Positions 27,849-38,949 of a DNA stretch of 64,000 nucleotides are shown in pieces. The translations under genes and the position numbers were made by a program. Below the pieces are notes generated by a model, which saw only the letters and a program-made list of their open reading frames with translations, was not told the DNA's origin and searched no databases. The DNA comes from Nitrosomonas communis (GTDB lineage: Bacteria > Pseudomonadota > Gammaproteobacteria > Burkholderiales > Nitrosomonadaceae). Position 1 is the stretch's first letter; each line of letters opens with the position of its first letter. Location of the stretch: positions 1 to 64,000 of the forward strand of contig NZ_JAGFJM010000004.1 of the NCBI RefSeq assembly GCF_024102715.1, in the 5' to 3' direction.

Positions 27849-29237
27849 ATGGTACAAACTAAAAAAATCTTACTTGTCGATGACGATAGTGATCTTCTTG
27901 AGTTACTCTCGATACGTTTAACGGCTGCAGGATTTGAAACCATTGTAGCTACAAGCGCAGAAGCAGCATTAAATTGCCTGGACATCATACGCCCCCATCT
28001 TGTCATTAGTGACATGCAAATGAGTGGGATGGATGGTATGGCATTATTTGAACATATTCATCAAACGATCCCAACGCTCCCCGTCATCATTCTGACAGCG
28101 TATGGCACTATCCCGGATGCCGTCGCCGCAGTTCAGCGTGGTATTTTTGGTTATCTTACCAAGCCTTATGATCCAAAAACTTTACTCGATCAAATCGATC
28201 AGGCACTTCGACTTACATGCAATAATGGAAATAACGAGACCAGTGAAATATCACAAGTGGCCTGGCGCAAAAACATTATTACCCAAAACGCAGAAATGCA
28301 AGATATCCTCACTAAAGTAGAACGCGTTGCAGAAGGAAATGCGAGTGTATTGCTACTTGGGGAAAGTGGTGTCGGTAAAGAATTATTTGCACGCGCTATT
28401 CATCAGGCATCGAAGCGTTGCTGCCAACCCTTTGTGACCATTAATTGTGCCGCCATTCCTGAGCAATTACTGGAATCCGAGTTATTTGGACATGTCAAAG
28501 GGGCCTTCACAGGCGCTATCCGTGATCATAAAGGTTTATTTCAATTGGCTGAAAGCGGCACCTTGTTTCTGGATGAAATTGGCGACATGCCTTTGCTGCT
28601 GCAAGTAAAATTACTCCATGCACTGCAAGAAAGAGTAATCCGACCAGTGGGATCTATGCAAACGATCCCAATTGATGTACGGGTAATATCTGCTACTCAC
28701 CGTGATCTCAAAGCTGAAATCGTTGCGGGGAATTTTCGCGAGGATCTATATTATCGACTCTATGTAGTCGGCTTAACTATTCCCTCACTTGCTCAGCGTC
28801 GCGAAGATATTCCATTATTGGCGAATCATTTTCTTCGTACCTTTGCAGAAAAATATGAAAAAGAAATCAACGGATTCTCGCCGGAGGCTATCAATCTTCT
28901 GCTAAGCGCTTCCTGGCCAGGTAATGTCCGACAATTGATGAACGTGATAGAACAAAGCGTCGCGCTGAGCGCGAATCCTCTTATCTCATATCAGCTAATC
29001 TATGATGCGATGCACAAGGAAGAAACACAACTGGTATCCTTTGAAGAAGCGCGTAAACAGTTTGAAAGAGATTATCTGGTGCGTTTATTAAAAATCACTG
29101 CAGGCAACGTGACACAAGCAGCCAGGCTGGCCAAGCGCAACCGAACTGAGTTCTATAAGCTGCTGCAACGACATCAGCTCGATTTTACCCTTTATAAACA
29201 GCAAGAAAAGAACAAAGGACTCACCCCAATATCATAA
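27849..29237 (+). CDS. glrR: Sigma-54-dependent response regulator, GlrR/QseF type
   Basis: A 462-aa NtrC-family activator. The receiver domain has an acidic pocket at DDD (residues 11-13), phospho-acceptor D55 (ISDMQMSGMDG) and K105. The AAA+ domain has Walker A GESGVGKE (171-178), the sigma-54 contact loop GAFTGA (218-223) and Walker B LFLDEIGD (239-246). A Fis-type helix-turn-helix is at the C-terminus (about 425-450, GNVTQAARLAKRNRTEFYKL). All motifs for ATP-driven open-complex formation are intact. It should act with RpoN on unlinked promoters, driven by the kinase two genes upstream. Confidence 0.93.
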   Translation: MVQTKKILLVDDDSDLLELLSIRLTAAGFETIVATSAEAALNCLDIIRPHLVISDMQMSGMDGMALFEHIHQTIPTLPVIILTAYGTIPDAVAAVQRGIFGYLTKPYDPKTLLDQIDQALRLTCNNGNNETSEISQVAWRKNIITQNAEMQDILTKVERVAEGNASVLLLGESGVGKELFARAIHQASKRCCQPFVTINCAAIPEQLLESELFGHVKGAFTGAIRDHKGLFQLAESGTLFLDEIGDMPLLLQVKLLHALQERVIRPVGSMQTIPIDVRVISATHRDLKAEIVAGNFREDLYYRLYVVGLTIPSLAQRREDIPLLANHFLRTFAEKYEKEINGFSPEAINLLLSASWPGNVRQLMNVIEQSVALSANPLISYQLIYDAMHKEETQLVSFEEARKQFERDYLVRLLKITAGNVTQAARLAKRNRTEFYKLLQRHQLDFTLYKQQEKNKGLTPIS

Positions 29238-29284
29238 TCTTCACAGATACTTGGCATAGTACACACGCCAGACAGGCGGCTTCT

Positions 29285-30529
29285 TCATTTTATCTGCGCA
29301 GGGAATTTGGCAAAGATATCAATCTCGTCATTTCCCCGCTTAACTCTGAGTGGCAACCAGGTACCCGGCGCTTGACGCTTGATCACAGCGACGATATCAC
29401 CGATCTCCTTCACCGACAGACCAGCAATTTCAGTGATAATATCGTCTTCACGCATATTAGCCGCTTCTGCAATACTGCCTTTTTCAACCTGCAAAACACG
29501 CGCGCCCCCTTCTTGTAAAGCAATTTCATAGCGAATGCCTAGCCGCTGACGTAAAGGTGTTGTTTCCGGGGCAAAGGGAGCAATGCCGAAAACTGCATCA
29601 GCATAGCCTGCCACTAAGCGCTGACATGATTTGCTCACATCCCAAGGTAACAGGGAAGTAATTTTCGTCACACCCAAATCCTTTAGTTGATGAGGAACAC
29701 CAAAACCATGCAAAATATGCCCTGATCCCATAACACCAACAACCAACGGGCTTTTTCCTTGAGTCTGCCTACTGAGTGTTGCCACAATCTCCTGTGCCAT
29801 TGCCCGGTCCCACAACTGCTGACCAACGACAAACCTTAAAAAATCAGGATCATAGCGATTTTTCCCCGCCTTTTTCTTGTTCTTGCGATCATGTGACTCG
29901 TATATCGGCAACAGGAAATCAAGATATTCAGGACTAGGAGGCGCCGGATGCGTCACCCCCTCTCGCTCATTTTCTAGAACGCTCTCAAAGCCTTTCTCGG
30001 ATACCTGTTTCCTTAGGTGTGTATCGATATTAAGCGCTCGCATCGGAATGCGATTCATGCGTGCGAAATGAAATAATGGCAGATAAAAACTGGCATCTGT
30101 TCGCCATACCGTGTCCCATTCTGCAGCTTTCAAGAAAGCAGACTCAGACAGTTGGCCGGCCACCCATTGGTCAAGTACTTTCTGGAGGCGGCGTGGAAAC
30201 ATTTCAAAACCGATCACCATATCGGGACGTGCGGCATATAGCGCCGCCAGCATTTGCAACTGCCAGCGATGATGCTCCTGATTGACGTGTGTTTCACCTA
30301 GCAAAATGACCGATTGCTCTGTTGCGCGTGCGACTATCTCAGCTAAAGTGGTTGCTCCCTTTCCCGGGATAATCCAATTTGCTACCGGCACACATTCGTG
30401 CACAGAATTACTGAGACTAGGTTTATGGATGGGAATAATTTGCGCTGACAAATGATCGGTATACACTCCCCCTGCTGTTAACATGATGCTTATCAATCCA
30501 CTTCGGGCAATCACTTTTAACTTTGTCAT
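29285..30529 (-). CDS. ChaN-family (Tiki-like) protein fused to a PDZ domain
   Basis: A 414-aa exported protein. A signal peptide lies at about residues 1-30. The ChaN domain runs from about residue 60 to 300, with the family motif VILLGETHVNQEHHRWQ, IGFEMFPRRLQ and the C-terminal GSGHILHGFGVP. This domain is found in haem-binding lipoproteins and Tiki-type metal-dependent proteases; whether it is a protease is not certain. A PDZ domain follows (about 340-410). No lipobox is seen, unlike E. coli-type ChaN. It is convergent with glrR and 95 bp from the end of purL. Confidence 0.8.
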   Translation of the reverse strand: MTKLKVIARSGLISIMLTAGGVYTDHLSAQIIPIHKPSLSNSVHECVPVANWIIPGKGATTLAEIVARATEQSVILLGETHVNQEHHRWQLQMLAALYAARPDMVIGFEMFPRRLQKVLDQWVAGQLSESAFLKAAEWDTVWRTDASFYLPLFHFARMNRIPMRALNIDTHLRKQVSEKGFESVLENEREGVTHPAPPSPEYLDFLLPIYESHDRKNKKKAGKNRYDPDFLRFVVGQQLWDRAMAQEIVATLSRQTQGKSPLVVGVMGSGHILHGFGVPHQLKDLGVTKITSLLPWDVSKSCQRLVAGYADAVFGIAPFAPETTPLRQRLGIRYEIALQEGGARVLQVEKGSIAEAANMREDDIITEIAGLSVKEIGDIVAVIKRQAPGTWLPLRVKRGNDEIDIFAKFPAQIK

Positions 30530-30624
30530 TTTTATTAATTGTTCTCGAGATTATTGATGGTCCAGGTTGGACTACAGAAATACCTTCGGAAGGACAAATA
30601 AAGTCCATCATTGGTTCCAGACAT

Positions 30625-33600
30625 CTATCCTACCCATTTACGCGCATTCCTGAACATTCTCATCCAGGGCGAATCTTCTGACCAGGTATCCACATGCCAT
30701 GAATGCTGTACGGTACGAAAAACCCGTTCTGGATGGGGCATCAGGATGGTAAATCGACCGTCGGTTGAAGTCATGCCCGTAATACCCTGTGGCGAACCGT
30801 TGGGATTGAATGGATACTGTTCGGTCGGCGCACCACTGTGATCAACAAAGCGTAATGCGACATAAGATGATGCCGACTCCAATTGCTGATTGCTGCTGAA
30901 TGCTGCAAAACCTTCGCCATGCGCTACCGTGATAGGCAGGCGGCTTCCTGCCATGCCGTCAAAAAAGAGCGAGGGACTGCGTGGTATCTCAACCGTGACA
31001 AAACGTGCTTCGAATTGCTCAGAGAGATTACGCTGAAAATGCGGCCAGTGACCAGCACCTGGAATGATTTCATGCAAATTGCTCATCATCTGGCAGCCAT
31101 TGCACACCCCCAGCGCGAAAGTGTCACTACGCTCGAAAAAAGATTGAAATTCATGACGTGCACGCGCATTAAACAAAATCGACTTGGCCCATCCTTCTCC
31201 CGCCCCCAGCACATCTCCGTAAGAAAAACCACCGCATGCAGCAAATCCCTTGTAGTCACTTAAGGAAACGCGTCCAGCCATAATATCGCTCATATGCACA
31301 TCAATCGCAACAAATCCGGCGCGATCAAAGGCAGCAGCCATTTCAACATGACCGTTCACACCTTGCTCACGTAGGATAGCCATCCTGGGCCGGATTCCAG
31401 TTTGGATAAAGGGTGCCGCGACATCCTCTTCAATAGCGAATGTCAGCTCTGCATTCAGACCAGGATCTTCAGCATCGAGAATCCGATCAAATTCTTGCTG
31501 CGCGCATACCGGGTTATCACGCAGTTTTTGCATCTGATAGGTGGTTTCCGACCAGGCGCGCTGCAAATCAATCCGTTTCTCCTGAAAAACGATTTTATTG
31601 TTACGTAAGAAACGGATTTCATCCTGCTCGTTAAGGTTTCCCAAAACAAAGCTATCTTGCCCCAAACCGGCTTCTGATAATGTTTGCAGCACTGCATTAT
31701 GGTGTTGGGTTTTGATCTGAATCACCGTACCCAGTTCTTCACTGAATAAAACTGCCAGCAGATGTTCGAGGAATCGGCCGCGCAGCATTTCCGGCTTAAT
31801 TTCATAACCATCGACATCAGTGGCCAACGGGTCAAAACACAGCTGATCCAGATTAACCGTCACCCCCACATGTCCAGCAAACGCCATTTCGCATAAGGTT
31901 ACGAACAAACCGCCGTCTGAACGATCGTGGTAAGCGATGATCTGACCTGCCCGATTCAGTTTCTGGATGACTGAAAACAAACGCTTGAGTTGTTCTATTT
32001 CGGCAATACCCGACAAATCTGGTGCAGTATTCCCGAATTGTCCATAGACTTGCGCCAATGCTGAGCCACCCAGTCGGTTTCTTCCTCCTCCTAGATCGAT
32101 TAGTATCAATTCAGTTTCCCCACAATCAGTACGCAATTGCGGAGTCAGTGTCTTGCGTACATCGCTCACTCTTGCAAAGGCAGAAATAATCAGCGATAGT
32201 GGCGCAATAACCTCTTTCTGCTGCCCGCCTTTATTTCCATCTGACTCCTGCCAACTGGATTTCATAGACATGGAATCCTTGCCAACCGGGATGCTGATAC
32301 CGAGTTGCGGGCATAACTCCATCGCGACAGCGTAAACCGCATCATAGAGTGCTGCATCCTCACCGGCATGTCCGGCTGCAGCCATCCAGTTAGCAGAAAG
32401 TTTGATCTCGCTGAGATCGTCTATCGCAGCAGCAGCAATATTGGTAATGGCTTCTGCTACGGCCATACGCGCAGAAGCTGCCGCATCAATCAGCGCCAGC
32501 GGTGCACGCTCACCGAGCGCAAACGCTTCACCAAGATAGGTTTGATAACCCATGGTCGTCACCGCGACATCTGCCACTGGAATTTGCCAGGGTCCAACCA
32601 TCTGATCACGTGCGGTCATTCCGCCTACACTGCGATCGCCGATGGTAATTAAAAATGTTTTATCTGCGACAGCGGGTAATCTTAGAATCCGGTAAGCAGC
32701 TTCCTGTAAATGCAATCCTGTCAGATCAACTGGGACAAGCGTCCTGGGAATATACGCTACCCTGCGCGTCATCTTGGGCGGCTTACCCAATAATATCGCA
32801 AGCGGCATATCTATCGGCAGCTTGTTTGATTTTTCATCAGATACAATAAGCTGTTGCTGAACAATCGTTTCGCCCACTACGGCATAAGGACATCGCTCCC
32901 GCTCACAAATTGTCTGAAACAAAGCCAGTGATTCACGTCGAATGGCGAGTACATAGCGCTCCTGCGCCTCATTACACCAGATCTGCATCGGTGACATACT
33001 TGATTCTTCCGAAGGAATCGCACGCAAATCAAAGCGTCCGCCGCATCCTGCCCCATGCACAAGTTCTGGTAGCGCATTGGACAATCCGCCTGCGCCGACA
33101 TCATGGATGGAAAGTATCGGATTGGACTGTCCGCTCCGCTCCAGCTGCCAGCAGCGATCGATCACTTCCTGCGCACGGCGCTGCATTTCCGCATTACCGC
33201 GCTGTACCGAATCAAAGTCAAGATCTTCCATGTTAGTGCCCGTATCCATGCTGGAAGCCGCTCCCCCGCCCAATCCGATCAGCATACCCGGCCCACCCAG
33301 TTGAATCAGCAACACATCCGCTGAGAAAGTCTGCTTTGCAGTATGCAAACCAGAAATCTGCCCAATTCCTCCCGCCAGCATGATGGGTTTGTGATAACCT
33401 CGCATCTCCCCGGCAACCTGTGCTTCAAATGTACGGAAGTAACCTGCGAGATTTGGTCTGCCAAATTCATTATTAAATGCGGCACCACCGATCGGCCCGG
33501 TCAGCATGATTTCGAGGGCTGATGCAATGCGTGCTGGCTTGCCATAGCTACCCTGCTCACACCCTTGCTCTATTTCCCAGGGTTGAATGAAATCTGGTAT

Positions 33601-34620
33601 ACGCAGATTGGATACAGAAAATCCAGCCAAACCAGCTTTCGGTTTGGCGCCCCGCCCAGTTGCTCCCTCATCGCGTATTTCTCCTCCTACCCCTGTTGCG
33701 GCTCCCGGAAAAGGAGAAATGGCAGTGGGATGATTATGGGTTTCCACCTTCATGAGCAGATGCGTAGACTCTAGCGCGTAACCATAGGTGTGATGCTCTC
33801 CGGGATAGAATCGGTTGATCGTTGCTCCTTCGATAATGGCAGCATTATCCGCATACGCCACAATCGTACCGTGCGGATGCTGTTGGTGCGTATGACGTAT
33901 CATTGCAAACAGGGATTGATGCTTTTGCTCGCCATCGATAACCCAGTCTGCATTAAAAATCTTATGGCGGCAATGTTCTGAATTGGCCTGAGCAAACATC
34001 ATCAATTCAACATCAGTAGGATTCCGCTTAATTTCAAGAAAATAATTCATGAGATAGTCAATCTCATCAGAAGACAAGGCCAGCCCCATTGCTTGATTTG
34101 CCTTGCTTAAAATTTCAATCCCTCCTTGCAGGATATCTACTTCTTTAAGGGTTGCTGGTGCAAAGTGATGAAATAACACGGCTGCATCAGAAAATGAATG
34201 AAAAACCGCTTCAGTCATGCGATCATGGATAATTGCTTCGATTGCACATCGGTTCTCATCAGAAAGCACCGCTTCATGTTGAATATAGAATGCAATACCG
34301 CGCTCTATTCTTTCAGTTACATTAAGTCCGCAATGGTGCGCAATGTCCGTTGCTTTAGATGACCACGGCGAAATAGTACCAGGGCGCGGTAACACCAGCA
34401 AAAACTCACCCGTTGGCACATACGATTGACGAACTGACTCAATGCCAAGTAATTTCTGCAGAATATTTAATTGATCCTGATTCAAAGTGCGACTAGTTTC
34501 ACAAAAATACCAGTATTCGGCGTCAATAGCCGAAAATTGCGGTACGATGGCTTTGATCAGATCAGATAATTTTTGTAACCGAAATTGGGATAGTGCCTTA
34601 TGGCCTCGAAATTGGAGCAT
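30625..34620 (-). CDS. purL: Phosphoribosylformylglycinamidine synthase
   Basis: The large single-chain PurL (1331 aa) converts FGAR to FGAM with glutamine in purine synthesis. It carries the N-terminal PurS-like part, two AIR-synthase-like halves (for example [20 protein letters not shown] and the GRSNDGG-equivalent ARFNDRS-like DRSDGGLF) and a C-terminal class I glutaminase with catalytic Cys in GVCNGCQMM (about residue 1173) and the HPE pair in [10 protein letters not shown] place the start at ATG 34620 ([10 protein letters not shown]) because the upstream frame extension has no homology and overlaps nnr. The gene is divergent from nnr. Confidence 0.95.
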   Translation of the reverse strand: MLQFRGHKALSQFRLQKLSDLIKAIVPQFSAIDAEYWYFCETSRTLNQDQLNILQKLLGIESVRQSYVPTGEFLLVLPRPGTISPWSSKATDIAHHCGLNVTERIERGIAFYIQHEAVLSDENRCAIEAIIHDRMTEAVFHSFSDAAVLFHHFAPATLKEVDILQGGIEILSKANQAMGLALSSDEIDYLMNYFLEIKRNPTDVELMMFAQANSEHCRHKIFNADWVIDGEQKHQSLFAMIRHTHQQHPHGTIVAYADNAAIIEGATINRFYPGEHHTYGYALESTHLLMKVETHNHPTAISPFPGAATGVGGEIRDEGATGRGAKPKAGLAGFSVSNLRIPDFIQPWEIEQGCEQGSYGKPARIASALEIMLTGPIGGAAFNNEFGRPNLAGYFRTFEAQVAGEMRGYHKPIMLAGGIGQISGLHTAKQTFSADVLLIQLGGPGMLIGLGGGAASSMDTGTNMEDLDFDSVQRGNAEMQRRAQEVIDRCWQLERSGQSNPILSIHDVGAGGLSNALPELVHGAGCGGRFDLRAIPSEESSMSPMQIWCNEAQERYVLAIRRESLALFQTICERERCPYAVVGETIVQQQLIVSDEKSNKLPIDMPLAILLGKPPKMTRRVAYIPRTLVPVDLTGLHLQEAAYRILRLPAVADKTFLITIGDRSVGGMTARDQMVGPWQIPVADVAVTTMGYQTYLGEAFALGERAPLALIDAAASARMAVAEAITNIAAAAIDDLSEIKLSANWMAAAGHAGEDAALYDAVYAVAMELCPQLGISIPVGKDSMSMKSSWQESDGNKGGQQKEVIAPLSLIISAFARVSDVRKTLTPQLRTDCGETELILIDLGGGRNRLGGSALAQVYGQFGNTAPDLSGIAEIEQLKRLFSVIQKLNRAGQIIAYHDRSDGGLFVTLCEMAFAGHVGVTVNLDQLCFDPLATDVDGYEIKPEMLRGRFLEHLLAVLFSEELGTVIQIKTQHHNAVLQTLSEAGLGQDSFVLGNLNEQDEIRFLRNNKIVFQEKRIDLQRAWSETTYQMQKLRDNPVCAQQEFDRILDAEDPGLNAELTFAIEEDVAAPFIQTGIRPRMAILREQGVNGHVEMAAAFDRAGFVAIDVHMSDIMAGRVSLSDYKGFAACGGFSYGDVLGAGEGWAKSILFNARARHEFQSFFERSDTFALGVCNGCQMMSNLHEIIPGAGHWPHFQRNLSEQFEARFVTVEIPRSPSLFFDGMAGSRLPITVAHGEGFAAFSSNQQLESASSYVALRFVDHSGAPTEQYPFNPNGSPQGITGMTSTDGRFTILMPHPERVFRTVQHSWHVDTWSEDSPWMRMFRNARKWVG

Positions 34621-34679
34621 CAAAAAAATAATCAGTTGAATTGAGAGTAACAATTTTACACGAGAAGACGCACAATCAG

Positions 34680-36227
34680 ATGAATAACCCGATACCTGTC
34701 TATTCCACCACTGAAATCCGCGAAATCGAGCAGCTCGCCGCCGCCCTACCTGATTCACCTTGCCTGATGGAGAAAGCTGGCTTGGCAGCTGCACATATTG
34801 CCAAAGATAAGTTGCTTAGCAACGGTAAAAATAAGGTACTGGTGCTGGCCGGACCGGGTAATAACGGGGGAGATGCCTTTGTTGCAGCACGCCACCTGCA
34901 TGCCTGGGGCTTTCAGGTGACAACGGTCTTTACTGGAATATCTTCCAGGTTATCACAAGACGCTAAACATGCCCTGGAAAACTGGCTAAAGGCAGGAGGT
35001 GAACTGCACAGCGCAATTCCATCTGCGGAGCAATGGCATGCCGTCATCGATGGCTTATTCGGTATTGGTCTCAACTATGCCAAACATCCATTGGATGAGA
35101 AATACCAGCGTCTGATCGAAACCATCAATAGCATGAATTTACCGGTACTCGCGCTCGATATTCCAAGCGGTCTTGGCGCGGATAGTGGTGTTGCTCCCCA
35201 TACCGCCATCAAAGCAGCAATCACAGCTACTTTCATTGGACTGAAACCGGGTCTGCTAACTCATGAGGGCGGCGAATATTGCGGGGAAATCGTCCTATGC
35301 GGCCTGGACCTCGTGGCAACTGCCATGAAAAGCCCGCACTCGTGGCTACTTGATCAAGTCATAATAAAAGAACTCCTACCGCCACCTCGCCCGACTAACA
35401 GTCATAAAGGGGTTTTTGGCAGTGTTGGTATTATCGGTGGATCGTCAGGCATGGTGGGTGCAGCGTTACTGGCAGGCTCGGCTGCACTTAAACTAGGGGC
35501 AGGACGCGTATACCTTGGCTTGATTGTCAATCCACCTCCTCGCATTGACCCCACCCAACCCGAGCTTATGTTGCGTTCAGCTGACGAGTTATTTGAATTC
35601 AATCACCTCAGTTGCTTGATCATAGGCCCTGGACTGGGAAAGGAAATCACTGCCTGTCTTTGCTTGGAGAAGGCGCTGCAAACATCCTTACCACTGGTTT
35701 TGGACGCAGATGCACTTAATCTCATTGCCTGTCATTCTGAGCTGGCCAGTGCGTTACGCATACGCAAAGCGCCGTCTATTCTCACTCCTCATGCAGCTGA
35801 AGCAGCTCGACTGCTCAATACCGATATTGCCGCTGTTCAGAATAATCGCTTGCAGGCAGCGAAGAATTTAGCCAAGCATTTCCATTGCTCATTTGTGCTA
35901 AAAGGAGCGGGCAGCATTTGTATGCTGCCAAACGGTTATTGCTACTTCAATACCAGTGGCAATCCAGGTCTGAGCAGCGCGGGAACGGGCGATGTACTGT
36001 CCGGCATGATAGGCGCTTTACTTGCCCAGGGGCTATCTTCAGAAAATGCATTGCTACTGGCAGTCTATCTACATGGCGCAGCAGCAGATACTTTACTTGC
36101 AACGCTGCATGGGCCGATAGGAATGACTGCATCAGAAATTATTTACTCGGCCCGCCATTTACTGAACAGATGGATATATGGCGATAACGCCCAGTGTAGG
36201 TACACTCACAAAATTATCACGCGCTGA
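34680..36227 (+). CDS. nnr: Bifunctional NAD(P)H-hydrate epimerase/dehydratase
   Basis: A 515-aa fusion that repairs hydrated NAD(P)H. The N-terminal YjeF-type epimerase has [20 protein letters not shown] (residues about 48-67), and the C-terminal dehydratase (from about 230) has the ribokinase-like phosphate motif [18 protein letters not shown]. An in-frame TTG at 34641 gives a longer product; the ATG at 34680 is preferred because it begins the conserved [14 protein letters not shown] part. It is divergent from purL, with only 59 bases between start codons, so promoters of both overlap. Confidence 0.92.
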   Translation: MNNPIPVYSTTEIREIEQLAAALPDSPCLMEKAGLAAAHIAKDKLLSNGKNKVLVLAGPGNNGGDAFVAARHLHAWGFQVTTVFTGISSRLSQDAKHALENWLKAGGELHSAIPSAEQWHAVIDGLFGIGLNYAKHPLDEKYQRLIETINSMNLPVLALDIPSGLGADSGVAPHTAIKAAITATFIGLKPGLLTHEGGEYCGEIVLCGLDLVATAMKSPHSWLLDQVIIKELLPPPRPTNSHKGVFGSVGIIGGSSGMVGAALLAGSAALKLGAGRVYLGLIVNPPPRIDPTQPELMLRSADELFEFNHLSCLIIGPGLGKEITACLCLEKALQTSLPLVLDADALNLIACHSELASALRIRKAPSILTPHAAEAARLLNTDIAAVQNNRLQAAKNLAKHFHCSFVLKGAGSICMLPNGYCYFNTSGNPGLSSAGTGDVLSGMIGALLAQGLSSENALLLAVYLHGAAADTLLATLHGPIGMTASEIIYSARHLLNRWIYGDNAQCRYTHKIITR

Positions 36228-36298
36228 GCGTTAAGTAGCCATTCTTTTTTCTGTAGCATTTGTGGCACTAAAATCCCGTTACTGTCGGTAAAAAAGTA

Positions 36299-37678
36299 TC
36301 ACTGACGCCGCCAGGTGGTGCCCTGCGCCCCGTCCTCCAGAATAATACCTGCTTCTGCCAGTTGTTTACGAATCATATCAGCCCGAGCAAAATCCCGTTT
36401 TTTTCGCGCTTCCAACCGCTGCTGAATCATGCGCTCGATCTCTTCTTGCGAAAACAGACTTCTTTCCGTTGAAAAATTATATTGCAGATATGTCTGCGGA
36501 TTTTGCTGCAATAATCCCAATATCCCACCCAATACTTTAAGCGATGCTGCAAGCTGAGCATTCCCCGTTCTATTAAGCTCTGCTGCGAGATCGAATAGGA
36601 CAGCGATGGCCTCGGGTGTATTGAAATCATCGTTCATTGCAGCCATAAAACGTTCTGCATAAGGATCCTTCCAGTCGATTGCGGCTGTTGGAATCTCATA
36701 TTCTTTTAAGGCAATATAAAGTCGATCGAGCGCATTCCTGGCATCATTGAGATGCTCATCTGAATAATTCAATGGACTACGATAATGCGCACGCAAAATA
36801 AAAAAACGTACGACCTCTGCTTGATAGCGTGTTAGAACTTCCCGTACCGTGAAAAAATTACCCAATGATTTGGACATTTTTTCGTTATCAACACGCACAA
36901 AGCCATTATGCATCCAATAATTAACATAGGGATGATCATGGGCACCCTCGCTTTGCGCGATTTCATTCTCATGATGAGGAAATTGCAGATCCTGACCACC
37001 GCCATGAATATCAAAATGTTCGCCCAGATAGCGCTCACTCATTGCTGAACATTCTATGTGCCAACCTGGCCGCCCTTTTCCCCAGGGTGAATCCCAGCAT
37101 GGCTCAGCTGGCTTGGCAGATTTCCATAATACGAAATCTAATGGATCCCTTTTATTGAGATCGATCTCTACCCGCTCACCTGCACGCAGATCTTCGAGTG
37201 ATTTCCCTGAGAGTTTGCCATAATCAGGGAATCGATGAACAGCATAAAATACATCACCATTAGCTGCAACGTATGCAAATCCTTTTTGAACAAGGGTATG
37301 AATCATGGCAATCATGTTGTCAACACACTGGGTAGCGCGTGGCTCATGGGTCGGTTGAGTCGCCCCCAGCATCGCAGCATCTTGATGCATCGCCTCGATA
37401 AATCGTTTGGTCAAAGCATCGATGGACTCGCCATTTTCCTGCGCACGCTTAATGATTTTATCATCTATATCGGTAATATTACGGACATAAGTCACTTTAA
37501 AGCCAAGTTCTTTCAGCCAGCGCACAACTGTATCGAACACCACCAGAACACGGGCATGACCCAGATGACAGAAATCATAGACGGTCATACCGCATACATA
37601 CATTCTGACTTCGCCAGGTATTAAGGGAATAAAATTCTGTTTTTTTCGGATCAGAGTGTTATAAATTTTAAGCATCAC
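36299..37678 (-). CDS. cysS: Cysteinyl-tRNA synthetase
   Basis: The 459-aa class Ia aminoacyl-tRNA synthetase charges tRNA-Cys. The HLGH version of the HIGH motif is at residues 38-41 and KMSKS at 267-271. Zinc ligands are C29, C210, H235 and E239. Length is typical. Two adjacent ATGs could be the start. It is divergent from the cyclophilin pair. Confidence 0.96.
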   Translation of the reverse strand: MMLKIYNTLIRKKQNFIPLIPGEVRMYVCGMTVYDFCHLGHARVLVVFDTVVRWLKELGFKVTYVRNITDIDDKIIKRAQENGESIDALTKRFIEAMHQDAAMLGATQPTHEPRATQCVDNMIAMIHTLVQKGFAYVAANGDVFYAVHRFPDYGKLSGKSLEDLRAGERVEIDLNKRDPLDFVLWKSAKPAEPCWDSPWGKGRPGWHIECSAMSERYLGEHFDIHGGGQDLQFPHHENEIAQSEGAHDHPYVNYWMHNGFVRVDNEKMSKSLGNFFTVREVLTRYQAEVVRFFILRAHYRSPLNYSDEHLNDARNALDRLYIALKEYEIPTAAIDWKDPYAERFMAAMNDDFNTPEAIAVLFDLAAELNRTGNAQLAASLKVLGGILGLLQQNPQTYLQYNFSTERSLFSQEEIERMIQQRLEARKKRDFARADMIRKQLAEAGIILEDGAQGTTWRRQ

Positions 37679-37726
37679 AGCAAATGAATGATTGTGAGAG
37701 AAATGATCTTCTTGGTAAAATGTGCC

Positions 37727-37764
37727 AATGATGGAATTTTATCCCTAGATAAAATTCCATCATT
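37727..37764. repeat. Perfect 17-bp stem hairpin upstream of cysS
   Basis: AATGATGGAATTTTATC and GATAAAATTCCATCATT pair without a mismatch around a CCTA loop. It lies in the 177-bp space between the divergent cysS and ppiA starts, so it is not an ordinary terminator for either gene. A 16-bp half copy of the 4825-4851 hairpin follows at 37780-37795. Confidence 0.65.
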
Positions 37765-37779
37765 CCATCTTACCTCATA

Positions 37780-37795
37780 GCAAAGCCGGGGGATT
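37780..37795 (+). repeat. Half copy of the GC-rich hairpin seen at 4825-4851
   Basis: GCAAAGCCGGGGGATT here is identical over 16 bases to 4835-4850, but the complementary left arm is missing. The exact match of a GC-rich string in two intergenic spaces suggests a dispersed repeat unit. Confidence 0.5.
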
Positions 37796-37855
37796 GTAAC
37801 ATAAGGAAGCGGTTACTTTTTGATACGCTCTCTTACTCATTCAATAGGAATTACC

Positions 37856-38434
37856 ATGATTCGAATTCTCTCAGTCATCTTACTAATGATCAGCTCCACC
37901 CTTTGTGCTGCTACTCAACCAAAAGTCAAGATCAATACCAATCTTGGAGCGATCACGTTAGAACTCTATACTGATAAAGCACCCAAAACAGTTGAGAATT
38001 TCTTAAGTTATGTCAATGAAAGCTTTTATGACGGCACAATATTTCATCGTGTGATCGCAAACTTTATGATTCAAGGAGGGGGATTTGATCAGTCACTCGT
38101 CCAAAAGATGACGAAGCAACCTATCGAGAATGAAGCTGCTAACGGTCTAAGCAACGAGATAGGCACAATAGCCATGGCAAGAACCAGTGATCCACACTCT
38201 GCAACAGCACAATTCTTTATTAATGTTGCGAATAATTCATTTCTCAATCATACTGCCCCGACTGTCCGTGGTTACGGCTATACGGTATTCGGCAAGGTTA
38301 TTAAGGGCATGGATGTCGTCAATAAAATAGCGGCAGCACCCACAGGAGCAAAAGGAATGTTCGCTAGTGACGTACCAAAAGATATGATCGTAATTGAATC
38401 TATCAAACTGCTCACCTCTCCCTCTGATCATTAA
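37856..38434 (+). CDS. ppiA: Periplasmic peptidyl-prolyl isomerase (cyclophilin)
   Basis: A 192-aa cyclophilin with a signal peptide ([20 protein letters not shown]), so it acts in the periplasm. Conserved active-site segments are [29 protein letters not shown] and [16 protein letters not shown]. The start at ATG 37856 has a Shine-Dalgarno (AATAGGA); an upstream TTG in frame is less likely. It is followed after 13 bases by a cytosolic paralogue. Confidence 0.92.
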   Translation: MIRILSVILLMISSTLCAATQPKVKINTNLGAITLELYTDKAPKTVENFLSYVNESFYDGTIFHRVIANFMIQGGGFDQSLVQKMTKQPIENEAANGLSNEIGTIAMARTSDPHSATAQFFINVANNSFLNHTAPTVRGYGYTVFGKVIKGMDVVNKIAAAPTGAKGMFASDVPKDMIVIESIKLLTSPSDH

Positions 38435-38447
38435 CTTAGGAATAAAC

Positions 38448-38939
38448 ATGATAAAGCTACATACTAATTATGGTGTCATCGCAATCGAGCTAGATCAGGA
38501 TAAGGCGCCACTCACAGCACAGAATTTTCTGAACTACGTTAATAGTGGACACTATGACAATACCTTGTTTCATCGCGTTATAGATGGATTTATGATTCAA
38601 GGCGGCGGCTATGAACCTGGCATGAAACAGAAAGAGACTCTTGCCCCTATCAAGAATGAAGCAGCCAATGGTCTTAAAAATGATACCTATACCGTTGCCA
38701 TGGCGAGAACAGCCGATGTAAATTCAGCAACTTCACAGTTTTTTATTAATGTTAAAGATAATAATTTCCTCAACTATACTGCCCCTACCTCTCAAGGGTT
38801 TGGTTACTGCGTCTTTGGTAAAGTAGCAGAAGGACAAGATGTGGTTGATAAAATCAAAAAAGTAAAAACAGGTAATTATGCCGGACACCAAGATGTACCA
38901 TTAGAAGATGTCGTGATCACTAAAGCAGAGAACTGCTAA
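38448..38939 (+). CDS. ppiB: Cytoplasmic peptidyl-prolyl isomerase (cyclophilin)
   Basis: A 163-aa cyclophilin without signal peptide. It has [31 protein letters not shown] and [20 protein letters not shown]. It is the paralogue of the preceding gene and very similar in its core, so the pair probably arose by tandem duplication with one copy gaining or losing an export signal. A Shine-Dalgarno (TAGGAA) precedes ATG 38448. Confidence 0.93.
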   Translation: MIKLHTNYGVIAIELDQDKAPLTAQNFLNYVNSGHYDNTLFHRVIDGFMIQGGGYEPGMKQKETLAPIKNEAANGLKNDTYTVAMARTADVNSATSQFFINVKDNNFLNYTAPTSQGFGYCVFGKVAEGQDVVDKIKKVKTGNYAGHQDVPLEDVVITKAENC

Positions 38940-38949
38940 AGCAGCCCAA

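Noticed and set aside
34621-34794. A 58-residue N-terminal extension of purL
   Set aside because: The extension is the antisense of the nnr start, has no PurL similarity, and the ATG at 34620 gives the normal N-terminus.
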